Source: Neoceratodus forsteri
Lineage: Eukaryota > Chordata > Ceratodontiformes > Ceratodontidae
Length of the DNA: 64,000 bases
Reading direction: 5' to 3'
NCBI GenBank assembly: GCA_016271365.2
Contig: CM057451.1
Location: 495,059,501-495,123,500 of the forward strand
Both the position numbers and the translations under genes were made by a program. Every line of letters starts with the position of its first letter. Positions within the stretch are counted from its first letter, which is position 1. A model generated the notes under the pieces. That model searched no databases. It was not told where the DNA came from and worked only from the letters and a program-made list of their open reading frames with translations. Below, piece by piece: positions 1 to 9,846 of the stretch.

Positions 1-1020
1 TGCAGGAGTTAGAGAGATGCAGCATAGGAGTGGCAGTCAAGTATTGAACTGATGCCAACTCACCCCCACCCTGCAGAGAGTGAGAGGCATTAGGGTGTCT
101 CTGTGGGTGTTTGTTAGTGCAGTGCGGGAAAACATGCTGGGCAGGATGTGAAAAATGACAGCTGCACAGTTCATAAGGAGGTGTAATAAAATGCCAGTGC
201 TGAAAATGTGGCATACAAATATACAGAATTTGTGGAGTTGCAAGGGTGCGTGGGAAATATGCAAGGCACACTTGCAGCACTGCCAGTTTATGGTCGTTCG
301 GCACCAAATTTTCAACATAGGCATTTTAGCACCTCTGCTCATGTACAGTGTCACTGTCATTTCCTCAAAGTGTCCCAAGAAGTGATGTCGCACAGCGACC
401 ACGCTATTCTGCGCCGGAAGTGTGGAAACACATTTTGGGCAGGATACATGAAGTGGCGCTGTACTGTTCAAGAGGTGTGGAAAAATGGCAATGGTAAAAA
501 TCCAGAGTGAAAATATCACAAATGCACAACGGTACGAGCATGCGTGCAATCTGCCAACGCACGCTTGTAACACAGTCATTTTATGGAGTAACAGCTCCAA
601 ATTTTCAACATAGGCATTCTAGGAGCTCTGCTCATAAACTGTGTCACTGTCATTTTCATAATCTGGCCCAAACACTGATTTCCCACAGTGACTGTGCAAT
701 TGTGCGATGGAAGTGCGAAACACATTTCGGGCAGAATGTGGAAAATGACAGCTGTACTGTTCACAAGGAGGTGCACAAAAATACCAATGCTGAAAATCTG
801 GTGTTACAATATTGTGAATGTGTGAAGTTATGAGCCTGCGTAGCAACTGTGCAACGCATGCTCGTAAAACAGGCATTTGTTGAATTTTTTTCCACCAAAT
901 TTGGAACATAGGCTTTTTGAGAGGCCACCTCAGGAACACTGGCACTGTCATTTCATTAATGGGTCTCAAAGGTGATTTGCGCGATGGCTGGCCAAATCAC
1001 CTTCTCGAGGCCAATTAACG
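1..1020. repeat. Tandem ~298-bp palindromic units (copy A)
   Basis: The anchor CAAATTTTCAACATAGG recurs at about 305, 598 and (degenerate) 896. Within a unit the left half is an imperfect reverse complement of the right half. For example, the word CTCATGAACAGTGTCACTGT is answered by its near-complement around 'ACTGTTCATAAGGAGG', and GTTACAAGGGTGCGTG by CGCACGCTTGTAAC. Open frames on both strands are by-products of this symmetry. Confidence 0.85.
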
Positions 1021-1455
1021 CATGACAGTGATAGAATTCATGAGGAGGGGCCCCAAAAACCCCATGTAAAAAATTTGGTGCCAAACTTCCAAGAAATGCC
1101 TGAGATATGCAGCAAAGTTTAAAAAAACCCTATTCATTGCATTATACAGGTTACTGGCATTTTCTTAGTTCGCGGTCGGCTTTGAAGAGTGCAGACGTGT
1201 TCCCGGTCCACGGAAGATCATCGTGCTGGAGTCCAAAGGTAAGTATGGGGTGAGGGGTGAGGGAGGCAGGGTGCAGAGGGTGAGTGCGGGTGGGGAAGGG
1301 GCATCTAGACTACGAGGGCCAGTTTTCATTTGCAGGGAAAAAAAGAGAAAACCATCACGGGACAGTTTTAGTCTCTCAGGGCATTTGGCACGCTGGGGTG
1401 GGCTACCAGTGTGCCACCTAAGTGAGTTTTGGGATGGGGGTGTCAGTAGCTGGCC
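1021..1455 (+). other. Linker with intron-like segment 1239-1379 (copy A)
   Basis: The linker carries the word TTCGCGGTCGGCTTTGAAGA (1169-1188), found in all three copies. It is followed by a strong 5' splice-site match, GTAAGTATGGGG, at 1239. A pyrimidine-rich stretch ends in CAG at 1379, just before a conserved 'GGCATTTGGCACGCTGGGG' block. The implied intron is 141 bp. Copies B and C have the same two sites 140 and 151 bp apart. Splicing is an inference; conservation of the sites is directly visible. Confidence 0.55.
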
Positions 1456-1760
1456 AAGGATTGGGCACCCTCGTGCCGACACAACACAGAGGGGGTTAAT
1501 GCTGGCGGTTATTGGGCACCCGCCCGGCAAACAAAGAAGGGGGAGCGCAAGCGAGATTGGGCACCCTCGGTATTCAACAGTTGGGGGTGATGCGGCGGGG
1601 GTGGACTCCCCATCGGTGATCAAAGATAATGAGGGGGCCACGAGCCAAGGATTAGGGCACCCCCTCGGCATTCAACATTTGGGGGGGAGTATGCCAACCG
1701 GAGAGGCTCCCGTCCAGCACACAAACATGGGGGTTGCCACAGGGGATTGGGCACCCTGAT
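1455..1760 (+). repeat. GGGCACCC hairpin repeats (copy A)
   Basis: Four or more copies of ATTGGGCACCC (about 1459, 1510, 1556, 1744) and a variant ATTAGGGCACCC (1650) occur at uneven spacing. They are usually followed by CGGCAAACAA or CGGCATTCAA. In copies B and C these words form clear stem-loops. Here the stems are weaker, for example GCCAAGG pairing with CCCCTCGGC near 1644-1669. Confidence 0.6.
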
Positions 1761-2055
1761 GTCTACAAGCGTGAGGCCACCCGCTCACGACCATGGTCAT
1801 AATGGCAGCAAGCATGGCAAACAAAGGACCCCACGTATGACGAAGCTTTGCTCCAGATTACCTTGAGCATCTGCCTTGATGTGCTCTCGCCCCATTATGA
1901 ATATCATGGTGTGGTGATGGCATGCAGGCTGATTGGGGAATGAGGGACGCACCTACTGATGCATGCCCTGCATTCGCCCAAAAGTAGCCCAGCCCCCAAG
2001 ACCCGCACCAGCGCAAGATGTTGCTTGCGTATGCGTGCAAGCCAACATAATAAGC
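1761..2055 (+). other. 3' tail of composite copy A
   Basis: This is non-coding. It ends with AAGATGTTGCTTGCGTATGC, then GTGCAAGCCAACATAA, which aligns with the ends of copy B (12060-12100) and copy C (reverse strand near 62125-62145). The short inverted repeat CTTGC...GCAAG just before the end is present here and, weaker, in B. Confidence 0.5.
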
Positions 2056-3120
2056 ACATAAATTAGTATAAAATATAAATCTTAGTTGTAACAGTTAAAC
2101 ATTATTGAATAATGGTTTAAGAAGTGAAACAAAAGTCACGAAAGAATTACAATTTCTTAAATTAAAAGACAGTGACTTCCATTGATAAACTATACGTGGC
2201 TCCAGAGAGTTAGTAACAACCATACTCCGTTAGTGGAGGAGAGAAGTTCTACATATACATGGGGAGGTCAGCGGGAGTGAACATTTAATCAGTAGTTAAA
2301 TGTGGGAGCAAGGGAGCCTAAACATTTGATCAGCAGCTGTATGGTGGTCCAGGGGTGGAGGACTAAACACTACTTATTCAGTTTCTTGTCGACTCTAGAA
2401 GACTACAATAACTTGATTCCCTTCTCCTCCCTCGGAGAATGCTGGTAGTTCACATGCTTCTCCATGGTCAAATTCTGCACCACACTCAACACCATCTTTG
2501 CTTGGGAGCCTGTAGGTCTTACTCTCTTCCCCTAATGTTTGGTGCTATGACACCAGGGAGGTGAAAGTGATTTGTCCTCGCTGGGACTCCACAGATAATG
2601 GCCACTGACACACCTCAGCTAGAGCTGTGTAGGCCCTCTTCCGCTGGGAAATTCTGGTGACAACCAGAGTAGATACTTATTGCTCTTAACATCTATAGAG
2701 CTCAGACAGTCAGTCAGTCTGGCTCTGGGCAAAGTTAACTTCCTCTCCAGGTCAGACTGATCCTTTCTGAGTGAGCCATGGAATAAACCATATCTTCTTC
2801 CTGGATTGGGGGGCTGCATATGTATTATTATGTAAACAAGGGTGCAGTCTCAACTCTCACTACATATCATTCCTAACTAGAACTGGGGCTGTTCAGAATC
2901 CGTTGAGCATAATAGGATTCATCAGATTCCAAATTGTTTTTATGAATTCAGAATTTCTGCAGTGAAGGGCCAAAAACTGAATTCTGAAAACCCAATGGGC
3001 ATTGGAATCTGATTCCAGTTATGACCTATTTGACTGTGAAAAAAAAACAAAGCACTAGGAGATTCCCCATGTGTCCATCCCCCCCCCCCGACCCTAATAT
3101 TTGTAACTTCACGCTGCTGT
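2056..3120. other. Unassigned AT-rich DNA
   Basis: No gene or known repeat is recognised. A short internal duplication is visible at 2280-2345: AACATTTAATCAGTAG is repeated as AACATTTGATCAGCAG. Short open frames here have no family resemblance. Confidence 0.4.
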
Positions 3121-3372
3121 TGTCGGGTAGGAAATTGGTTGAAGGAGAGGCACCAGAGGGTTGCGTTTAATGGTATCTAATCAGAAGAAAAGGAGTTCAT
3201 GAGTTAAGGTGCCACAAGGATCCATCTGCATCCTTTCCTCTTCAATATGATCATCAGCGACATTAGAGGAGGAATCCAGGGCAAGCCATGTCTCCCTACA
3301 GATGACATTATGATCTGTGGGAAGGTAGAGAGCTGTATTAAAATGAATATTAAATGACCAGATCAATGCTGG
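3121..3372 (+). mobile_element. CR1-type LINE fragment (RT palm remnant)
   Basis: Read on the plus strand with breaks, the fragment gives VGNWLKERHQRVAFNGI, then a decayed GVPQGS block (GATRIH), LFNMIISDI, and GKPCLPTDDIMICGKVES. The last corresponds to the 'GK-CLFADDTK-C' block of CR1 reverse transcriptases, with the catalytic YADD-type motif read as PTDD. It is about 80 codons of the RT palm with a stop, so long dead. The CR1 fragment at 4255-4380 lies further along the same polypeptide on the same strand, so the two may be halves of one copy split by the 3373-4254 segment. Confidence 0.75.
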
Positions 3373-4254
3373 CAAACTATTGCTTTATCCACTTTACGTT
3401 TATTATTGTTTAGATTAATGTTACAGATTCTTTTTTTGCTATTTCTATTTAATGGTATATTTCAAGTGTGATCCTGCTCTTGACCTCAAGCATACATCAG
3501 ACTGACCTCCCCCGGGCATGATTGTTTTAAAAACATTTTAAACTGAACCTTTAAATCTATTGCGACTAACTTATGTATGTAAGTGTTTTACTTTTGAGAG
3601 AACAATATTTGTTATACTATAACCCCTTTAACACTATGTTCATATTTACCATTCATTCACGTACCTCTAGAGGAGGTTGCAGTTTCAGTATATTTAGCCG
3701 CCCACTGTGTCAGGCACTTGCTTGAGTGCAGAAGACACCCCGGTGTGACATCAGACTCAGAAGCGCTATTCACAGTGGCAACGCTGAAAAGCTCATGCTG
3801 CTGAGATGCTACCAGAAGTGCGCTGAATGGCATAGTTCTTGTAACAGCATCCTACAGTGTGGGTGCTGCACGAGGTGAAGCTCCACTGATAACAGTTCTA
3901 AATGCCTCAATAATGCTTTACTTGGTGAGCTGAACTTATTAATGCACTCTAAGAGGTGAAACTACTTACTGTGTATACATGATTCATTTTTTGCACTGTT
4001 TGAGGGGACCAAGAATGGTGCTGTATAGTTTCCTAACAGTTACTAAAACTATATAAACATTAACATTTCCAGGTCCACTTTCCCTTGAAAAAGGCTGGCA
4101 GTGAAGCCAGCAAACACTGGGTTTGTCAGACGTGGCCACAGCTATGAAATAAAGCACTGATCACCAAAGAAACTACTGTTCACTGGTGCAGCTGCTCATT
4201 GGTTTCCTTTTGGAGTATATTGTCCTTTTGAACTCATCTTAGTGGACATTTTAA
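3373..4254. other. Unassigned segment between two CR1 pieces
   Basis: No coding family is seen. A stem-loop (GCTGGC 4094-4099 with GCCAGC 4106-4111) sits in a TTGAAAA...AAAC context that resembles a decayed hammerhead-ribozyme core, followed by AATAAAG at 4146. The segment may be a foreign insertion into the CR1, but I see no clear target duplication. Confidence 0.35.
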
Positions 4255-4380
4255 ACCATCTGCTGGGTGTGCCTGTGAAGGGAACTCTGACTTTCAATTG
4301 AAATTCGATGCCAAAAAGCACAAGGTGATGCACCTAGAGACCAAGAACCCCAGGACAGAGTACTGGATAGGAGGGTGAAG
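4255..4380 (+). mobile_element. CR1-type LINE fragment (thumb region)
   Basis: The translation FQLKFDAKKHKVMHLETKN, followed by PRTEYWIGG, matches the 'WQLKFNAKKC-VMHLG-KNP' block just after the RT palm of CR1 elements. The same block occurs in the copies at 38708-39223 and 58848-59705. Only about 35 codons remain. Confidence 0.75.
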
Positions 4381-5532
4381 CTGAGTACTATGGCTGAGGA
4401 AATGACTCCCCAGCCTCTCACTGGGGGGGGGGGGAGTGAGTTTCCCACGGCCTGCAAAAAGGTGGTCAGGGAGGAGCTGCCCAAGTGCCAGGAGCAGAGG
4501 AGGCAGCTCCTGAAAGATATGCCCAATCAGTGGGGAATCATTGAAAGGGGACTGTCCCAGGCTGCTCCAGTAGGGAGCGGCCTGGCAGGGTTTAAAACAA
4601 GTGGTTCAGGAGGGTTTCTCCTTCTTTGAACCACTCGTGAGAAGGACTTTATACCACCTTGAACCTGCCAGCTAGCAGCTCTACCCTCAGGTAAGCCTGC
4701 CGCATCCTGTGGCCTTGTCTCCGGCCGCTCCTACAGCCTTTTTAACCCTTTTTCTTGCAGCTTTCCCTGGGCTATGGAGCACTTTCTGCGTCTTCTGTTT
4801 CCCCCCTAGACCCCTCCCTTTTTTCCTGTCCTCCCTCTGCTATTTCTTTCCTCACCCCACCAGGCCTGGTGGCTTCTCCATGGCCTCTGCCCGCCACCCC
4901 CCCATGCTCTGTTTGATCCTGATGATCTCTTCCCGGCCAGCTCTTTTTCAGCCATTTGCCCAGTGGCCATCTTTGTTCACCTCCCCAGCCCCCACCCGGT
5001 ATCTCATACCCAGCAGCACTTTTAAGCAGTGCTGGAGTGGTTGCGAGTGGGTGTACCCCCTCCAGGTGAGTTTACATTGTTTCTCCTGGCCCAGCAGTTA
5101 CCTCCTTGGATGGCCTCCTCTGCTCTCTGGCCCTGCATGGCCTCCTTCCTCCATTCCTCCTCGCTTGTTGGTTCCCCTTGTTCTGCCCAATCCTTTGTTC
5201 CAGCCCATGCCTCACGGCGTTTGGCCTGCTCCTTGTAGCCAGTGCTTTCCGAGTATCTCTCAGCATCTCAAAAAAAACATTTTTTTAAACATCTTCCAGG
5301 AGTTCCTCCTCCCCTTTTTCCTGCCTATGCTTTTTCTCCTCTCTCTCACTTGGCTGCTCCACTGGTGTGTTCTGCCTCCAGCATCCCTGGCCCTGCTCCT
5401 CATGACTGGCTGCCCAGCCTTAAAGCGACAATGCACCCTTTGCTGCACTCAATGTATCCTCCCCCCCCCTTCTTTCCCCTGGGCTTTCCCTTCCTTTTCT
5501 TCAATAATATTGTAAACAAAACAAAAAGAGGG
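4381..5532. other. Unassigned, pyrimidine-rich from ~4700
   Basis: The left part has a perfect 8-bp inverted repeat, GTGGTTCA (4601-4608) with TGAACCAC (4627-4634). From about 4700 the plus strand is strongly C/T-rich, and this alone explains the long plus-strand open frame at 4709-5515 (runs of P, L, F and S). I see no domain and treat it as non-coding. Confidence 0.4.
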
Positions 5533-5575
5533 TTTAAACAAGCATTTGTCAATGCTGAATGTTGATTGCGTTGGT
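5533..5575 (+). repeat. Leader word shared with 56770 region
   Basis: AACAAGCATTTGTCAATGCT followed by GAATGTTGATTGCGTTGG closely matches 56769-56806, where it precedes a different tandem array. It may be the terminus of a shared element. Confidence 0.5.
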
Positions 5576-7015
5576 CTGTTGAGCTCGTGCAGTGGGCCTC
5601 TGTTACTGGCTCAGTCTGTTTGTCCCGGTGCTGCAGGCTGCTCTTTTGTACTGGGCTGCTGCATGCATTGGCACTTTGTTCTGCCGAGGAAGAAATACGC
5701 AGCTGTCCCGACAGAACTCCATTGAGGTCGCTTACTCCGTCTGTCTCAGTCACTCATTCTGGTTCTCCTGGCGCTGCAGGCTGCCCTTTTGTGCTGGGCT
5801 CCTGCCTTTGTTGGCGCCTTTTTCTGCCCACAAAGAAATCTGCAGCAGTCCTGACAAAGCTCCATTGAGCTCGCTCACTCCACTTCTCTCACTCGCTCAT
5901 TCTGTTCTGCTGGCGCTGCAGGCTGCCCTTTTCTGCTGGGCTCCTGCCTGCGTTGCTGCCTTTTTATGCCCATAAAGAAATTTGAAGCAGTTACAACACA
6001 GCTCTGTTGAGCTCACTCACTCGCTCATTCTGGTTTTCCTGCCACTGCAGGCTGCCCTTTTGTACTGGGCCCCTGCATGCATTGCTGCCTTTTTTTGCCC
6101 ACAAACAAATCTGCAGCACTCCCAACAAAACCCCATTGAGCTCACTGACTCCCCCTCCCTCACTCGCTCGTTCTGTGTCTCCTGGCACTGCAGGCTGCTC
6201 TTTTGTACTGGGCCCCTGCCTGCATTGGCGGCTTTTTCTGTCCAGAAAGAAATCTGAAGCAGTCCCGACACAGCTCCACTGAGCTCGCTTACTGCCCGTC
6301 TGTCACTCTTATATTCCGTTTCTGCCGGCGCTACAAGCTGGCCTTTTGTACTGGGCTCCTGCCTGCATTGCTGCATTTTCTGCCCACAAAGAAATCTGCA
6401 GCAGTCACACTAGAGCTCCATTGAGCTCGCTCACTACCGCTCTGTCACTCCCTCGTTCTGTTTCTCTTGGCGCCGCAGACTGCGCTTTTCTATGGGGCTC
6501 CTTGCTGCGTTGGCACCTTTGTCTGTCCACAAAGAAATTCGCAGCTGTCCTGACAGAGCTCCGTTGAGGTCGCTCAGTCTCCCTCTCTCATCGCTCATTC
6601 TGTTTGTCCTGGCGCTGCAAACTGCCCTTTTGTATGGGGTTCCTGCCTGCATTGGCCACTTTTTCTGCCCACAAAGTAATCCCAGCAGTCCTGACAGAGC
6701 TCCATTGAGCTCATTAAGTTCCCTTGTCTCACTCGCTCGTACTGTTTGTCCCACCGCTGCAGGCTGCCCTTTTGTACTGGGCCCCTGCCTGTATTGACGC
6801 CTTTTTCTGCCCACAAAGAAATCTGCAGCAGTCCTGACAGCGCTCCGGTGAGTTCGCTCACTCCCCCTCCCTCACTCTCTCTCTCGCTCTGTTTCTCCCA
6901 GTGCTGCAGGCTGCCCTTTTGTACTGGGCTCTTGTGTTGGGGGCCTTTGTCTGCCACAAACAAATCTGCAGCAGTCCCGACAGAGCTCAGTTGAGCTCGG
7001 TCACTCCCCCCTCTC
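5576..7015 (+). repeat. ~142-bp tandem array 1 (10 monomers)
   Basis: The word CTGCAGGCTG or a close variant recurs at 5631, 5774, 5916, 6045, 6188, 6331, 6473, 6615, 6757 and 6904. The usual spacing is 142-143, with one 129 and one 147. Each monomer carries TTTTGTACTGGGC, CCCACAAAGAAATCTGCAGC and GAGCTCNNTGAG. The many open frames on both strands are shadows of the array (no frame is shared by all monomers). Confidence 0.95.
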
Positions 7016-7250
7016 ACTTGGTTGATCTTAATCTGTCCCAAACACTGATTTCCCAAAGTGACCGTGCTATTGTCCGGCAGGAGTGCAAAAACATATTTTA
7101 GCCAGGATGTGAAAAATGACAGTTGTAGTGTTCATAAGGAGTAGTGAAAAAATGCCACTGTTGAAAATGTGGTGTGACAGTATCACAAATTTGCGAAATT
7201 ACAAGAGTGCGTGGAAACAGTTCAATGCATGCTTGTAACACAGTCATGTT
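7016..7250. repeat. Palindromic-unit spacer between arrays
   Basis: Most of one 298-bp palindromic unit begins at CTTAATCTGTCCCAAACACT and ends at TCATGTTATG (7249). The same spacer follows array 2 at a shift of 1,409 bp. Confidence 0.85.
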
Positions 7251-8423
7251 ATGACAGTCCCAGCAAAGCTCCGTTGAGCTAGCTCACTCCCCTTCTCTCA
7301 CTCGCTCATTCTGTTGTGCCGGCACTGCAGGCTGCCCTTTTCTACTGGGCTCCTGCCTACATTTCTGCCTTCTTATGCCCACAAAGAAATTTGCAGCAGT
7401 TACAGTACAGCTCTGTTGAGCTCACTCACTCGCTCATTCTGGTTTTCCTGCCACTGTAGGCTGCCCTTCTGTACTGGGCCCCTGCATGCATTGCTGCCTT
7501 TTTCTGCCCACAAACAAATCTGCAGCAGTCCCAACAAAGCCCCGTTGAGCTCACTGACTCCTTCTCCCTCACTCAGTCATTCTGTGTCTCCTGGCACTGC
7601 AGGCTGCCCTTTTGTACTGGGCTCCTGCCTGCTTTGGCGGCTTCTTCTGGCCAGAAGGAAATCTGAAGCAGTCCCGACACAGCTCCACTGAGCTCGCTCA
7701 CTCCCCCTCTGTCACTCTCGCTTTCTGTTTCTGCCAGCGCTGCAAGCTGGCCTTTTGTACTGGGCTTCTGCCTGCATTGCTGCATTTTCTGCCCACAAAG
7801 AAATCTGCAGCAGTCACACTAGAGCTCCGTTGAGCTCACTCACTACCACTCTGTCACTTGCTCGTTCTGTTTCTCTTGGTGCTGCAGACTGCGCTTTTGC
7901 ATGGAGCTCCTGGCTGTGTTGGCAACTTTGTCTGTCCACAAAGAAATCTGCAGCTGTCCCGACAGAGCTCCGTTGAGGTAGCTCAGTCTCCCTCTCTCAT
8001 CGCTCATTCTGTTTGTCCTGGTGCTGCAAGCTGCCCTTTTGTATGGGGCTCCTGCCTGCATTGGCGCCTTTTTCTGCCTACAAAGAAATCCCAGCAGTCC
8101 TGGCAGAGCTCCGTTGAGTTCACTAAGTCCCCTTGTCTCACTCCCTCATACTGTTTCTCCCACTGCTGCAGGCTGGCCTTTTGTACTGGGCCCCTGCCTG
8201 TATTGACGCCTTTTTCTGCCCACAAAGAAATCTGCAGCAGTCCTGACAGCGCTCCGGTGAGTTCGCTCACTCCATCTCCCTCACTCGCTCTCTTGTTCTG
8301 TTTCTCCTAGTGCTGCAGGCTGCCCTTTTGTACTGGGCTGTTGTGTTGGGGCCTTTGTCTGCCACAAACAAATCCGCAGCAGTCCCGACAGAGCTCAGTT
8401 GAGCTCGGTCACTCCCCCTTCTC
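7251..8423 (+). repeat. ~142-bp tandem array 2 (8 monomers)
   Basis: Monomer anchors lie at 7325, 7454, 7597, 7740, 7882, 8024, 8166 and 8313. The spacings 129, 143, 143, 142, 142, 142, 147 are the same, in the same order, as in array 1 from 5916 to 6904. Array 2 is therefore a duplicate of array 1 shifted by 1,409 bp, not an independent expansion. Confidence 0.93.
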
Positions 8424-9373
8424 ACTCAGTCGATCTTAATCTGTCCCAAATACTGATTTCCCAGAGTGACCGTACTATTGTCCGCAGGAGAGCAAAAACA
8501 TATTTTAGCCAGGATGTGAAAAATGACAGCTGTAGTGTTCATAAGGAGTTGTGAAAAAAGGCCACTGTTGAAAATGTGACGTGACAGTATTACAAATATT
8601 CAAAGTTACAAGGGTGCATGGAAACAGTTCAATGCACGCTTGTAACACAGTCATGTTATGGAGTTTCGTCATCAAATTTTCAACATAGGGATTTTAGGAT
8701 CTCTGCTCAGGAACAGTGCCACTGTCATTTTCTTAATCTGTCCCGAACACTGATTTCCCACAGTGACCATGTTATTCTGCGCCGGAACTGTCAAAACACA
8801 TTTCAGTCAGGATGTGAAAAATGACAGCTGTACTGCTTATAAGGAGGTGTGATAAAAATGGCACTGTTGGAAATCTGGTGTGACAATTTTACAAATCTGC
8901 GAAGTTACAAGGGTGCGTGAAAAGTGCACAATGCACACTTGTAACACAGTCAATTGATGGGCTATCATCATCAAGTTTTCAACATAGGCATTTTAGGACC
9001 TCTGCTCATGAACAGTATCATTGTCATTTTCTTAATCTGTCCCAAACAGTGATTTCCCACAGCGACCGCTCTATTCTGCGCCGGAAGTGCGAACACACAT
9101 TTCGGCCAGGATGAGAAAAATGACAGCTGTACTATTCATAAGTAGGTCTTGGAAAATGGCAATGTTGAACATCTGGAGTGAAAATATTAGAAATTCACGA
9201 ACTTACGAGCATGAGTGCCAACTGCGCAACACACGCAAATAAAACAGTCATTTTATGGAGTATCATTACCAAATTTTCAACATAGGCATTTTAGGACCTC
9301 TACTCATGAACAGTGTCACTGTCATTTTCTTAATCTGTCCTGAACACTGATTTCCCACAGCGACCGTGCTATT
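8424..9373. repeat. Palindromic ~298-bp units (copy B, block 1)
   Basis: Anchors at 8673, 8972 and 9270 give a period of 298-299. The block stops inside a unit at 9373 ('GCGACCGTGCTATTC') and joins the middle of a 142-bp monomer. Confidence 0.88.
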
Positions 9374-9846
9374 CAGCTGTCCCGACAGAGCTCCGTTGAG
9401 GTTGCTCAGTCTCTCTCTGTCATTGCTCATTCTGTTTGTCCTGGCGCTGCAAGCTTCCCTTTTTTACGGGGCTCCTGCCTGCATTGGTGCCTTTTTCTGC
9501 CCACAAAGAAATCCCAGCAGTCCTGACAGAGCTCCGTTGAGCTCACTAAGTCCCCTTGTCCCACTCGCTCGTACTGTTTCTCCCACCGCTGCAGGCTGGC
9601 CTTTTGTACTGGGTCCCTGCCTGTATTGACGCCTTTTTCTGACCACAAAGAAATCTGCAGCAGTCCTGACAGCGCTTCAGTGAGTTCGCTCACTCCCCCT
9701 CCCTCACTCGCTCTCTCATTTTGTTTCTCCCAGTGCTGCAGGCTGCCCTTTTGTACTGGGCTCTTGTGTTGGGGCCTTTGTCTGCCACAAACAAATCCGT
9801 AGCAGTCCTGACAGAACTCAGTTGAGCTCGGTCACTCCCCCCCTCA
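9374..9846 (+). repeat. ~142-bp tandem array 3 (3 monomers)
   Basis: Anchors at 9447, 9589 and 9736 have spacings 142 and 147, matching the last three monomers of arrays 1 and 2. The shift from array 2 is 1,423 bp. Confidence 0.9.

Larger units (their letters stand above)
1..2055 (+). mobile_element. Composite non-coding element, copy A (left part cut by window edge)
   Basis: This copy shows four parts in order: palindromic tandem units (1-1020), a linker with an intron-like segment (1021-1455), GC-rich hairpin repeats (1455-1760) and a tail ending near 2055. The same order occurs in copy B (to about 12105) and, inverted, in copy C (from about 62121). The 3' ends of all three align around a short inverted repeat followed by AACATAA. 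No transposase, RT or recombinase can be seen. The open frame at 1223-1759 runs through the intron-like segment and is not kept in the other copies, so I do not call it coding. The family is unknown to me. Confidence 0.6.

Noticed and set aside
37..600. 187-codon minus-strand frame
   Set aside because: Lies in palindromic units; a similar translation appears on the other strand, as expected from self-complementary DNA.
1223..1759. 178-codon open frame in composite copy A with repeated IGHP
   Set aside because: It runs through the intron-like segment and is not kept in copies B or C; the repeated peptide is the DNA hairpin repeat read in one frame.
4709..5515. Plus-strand open frame of 268 codons
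   Set aside because: Pyrimidine-rich low-complexity translation (P, L, F, S), no domain, and overlapping open frames in other frames.
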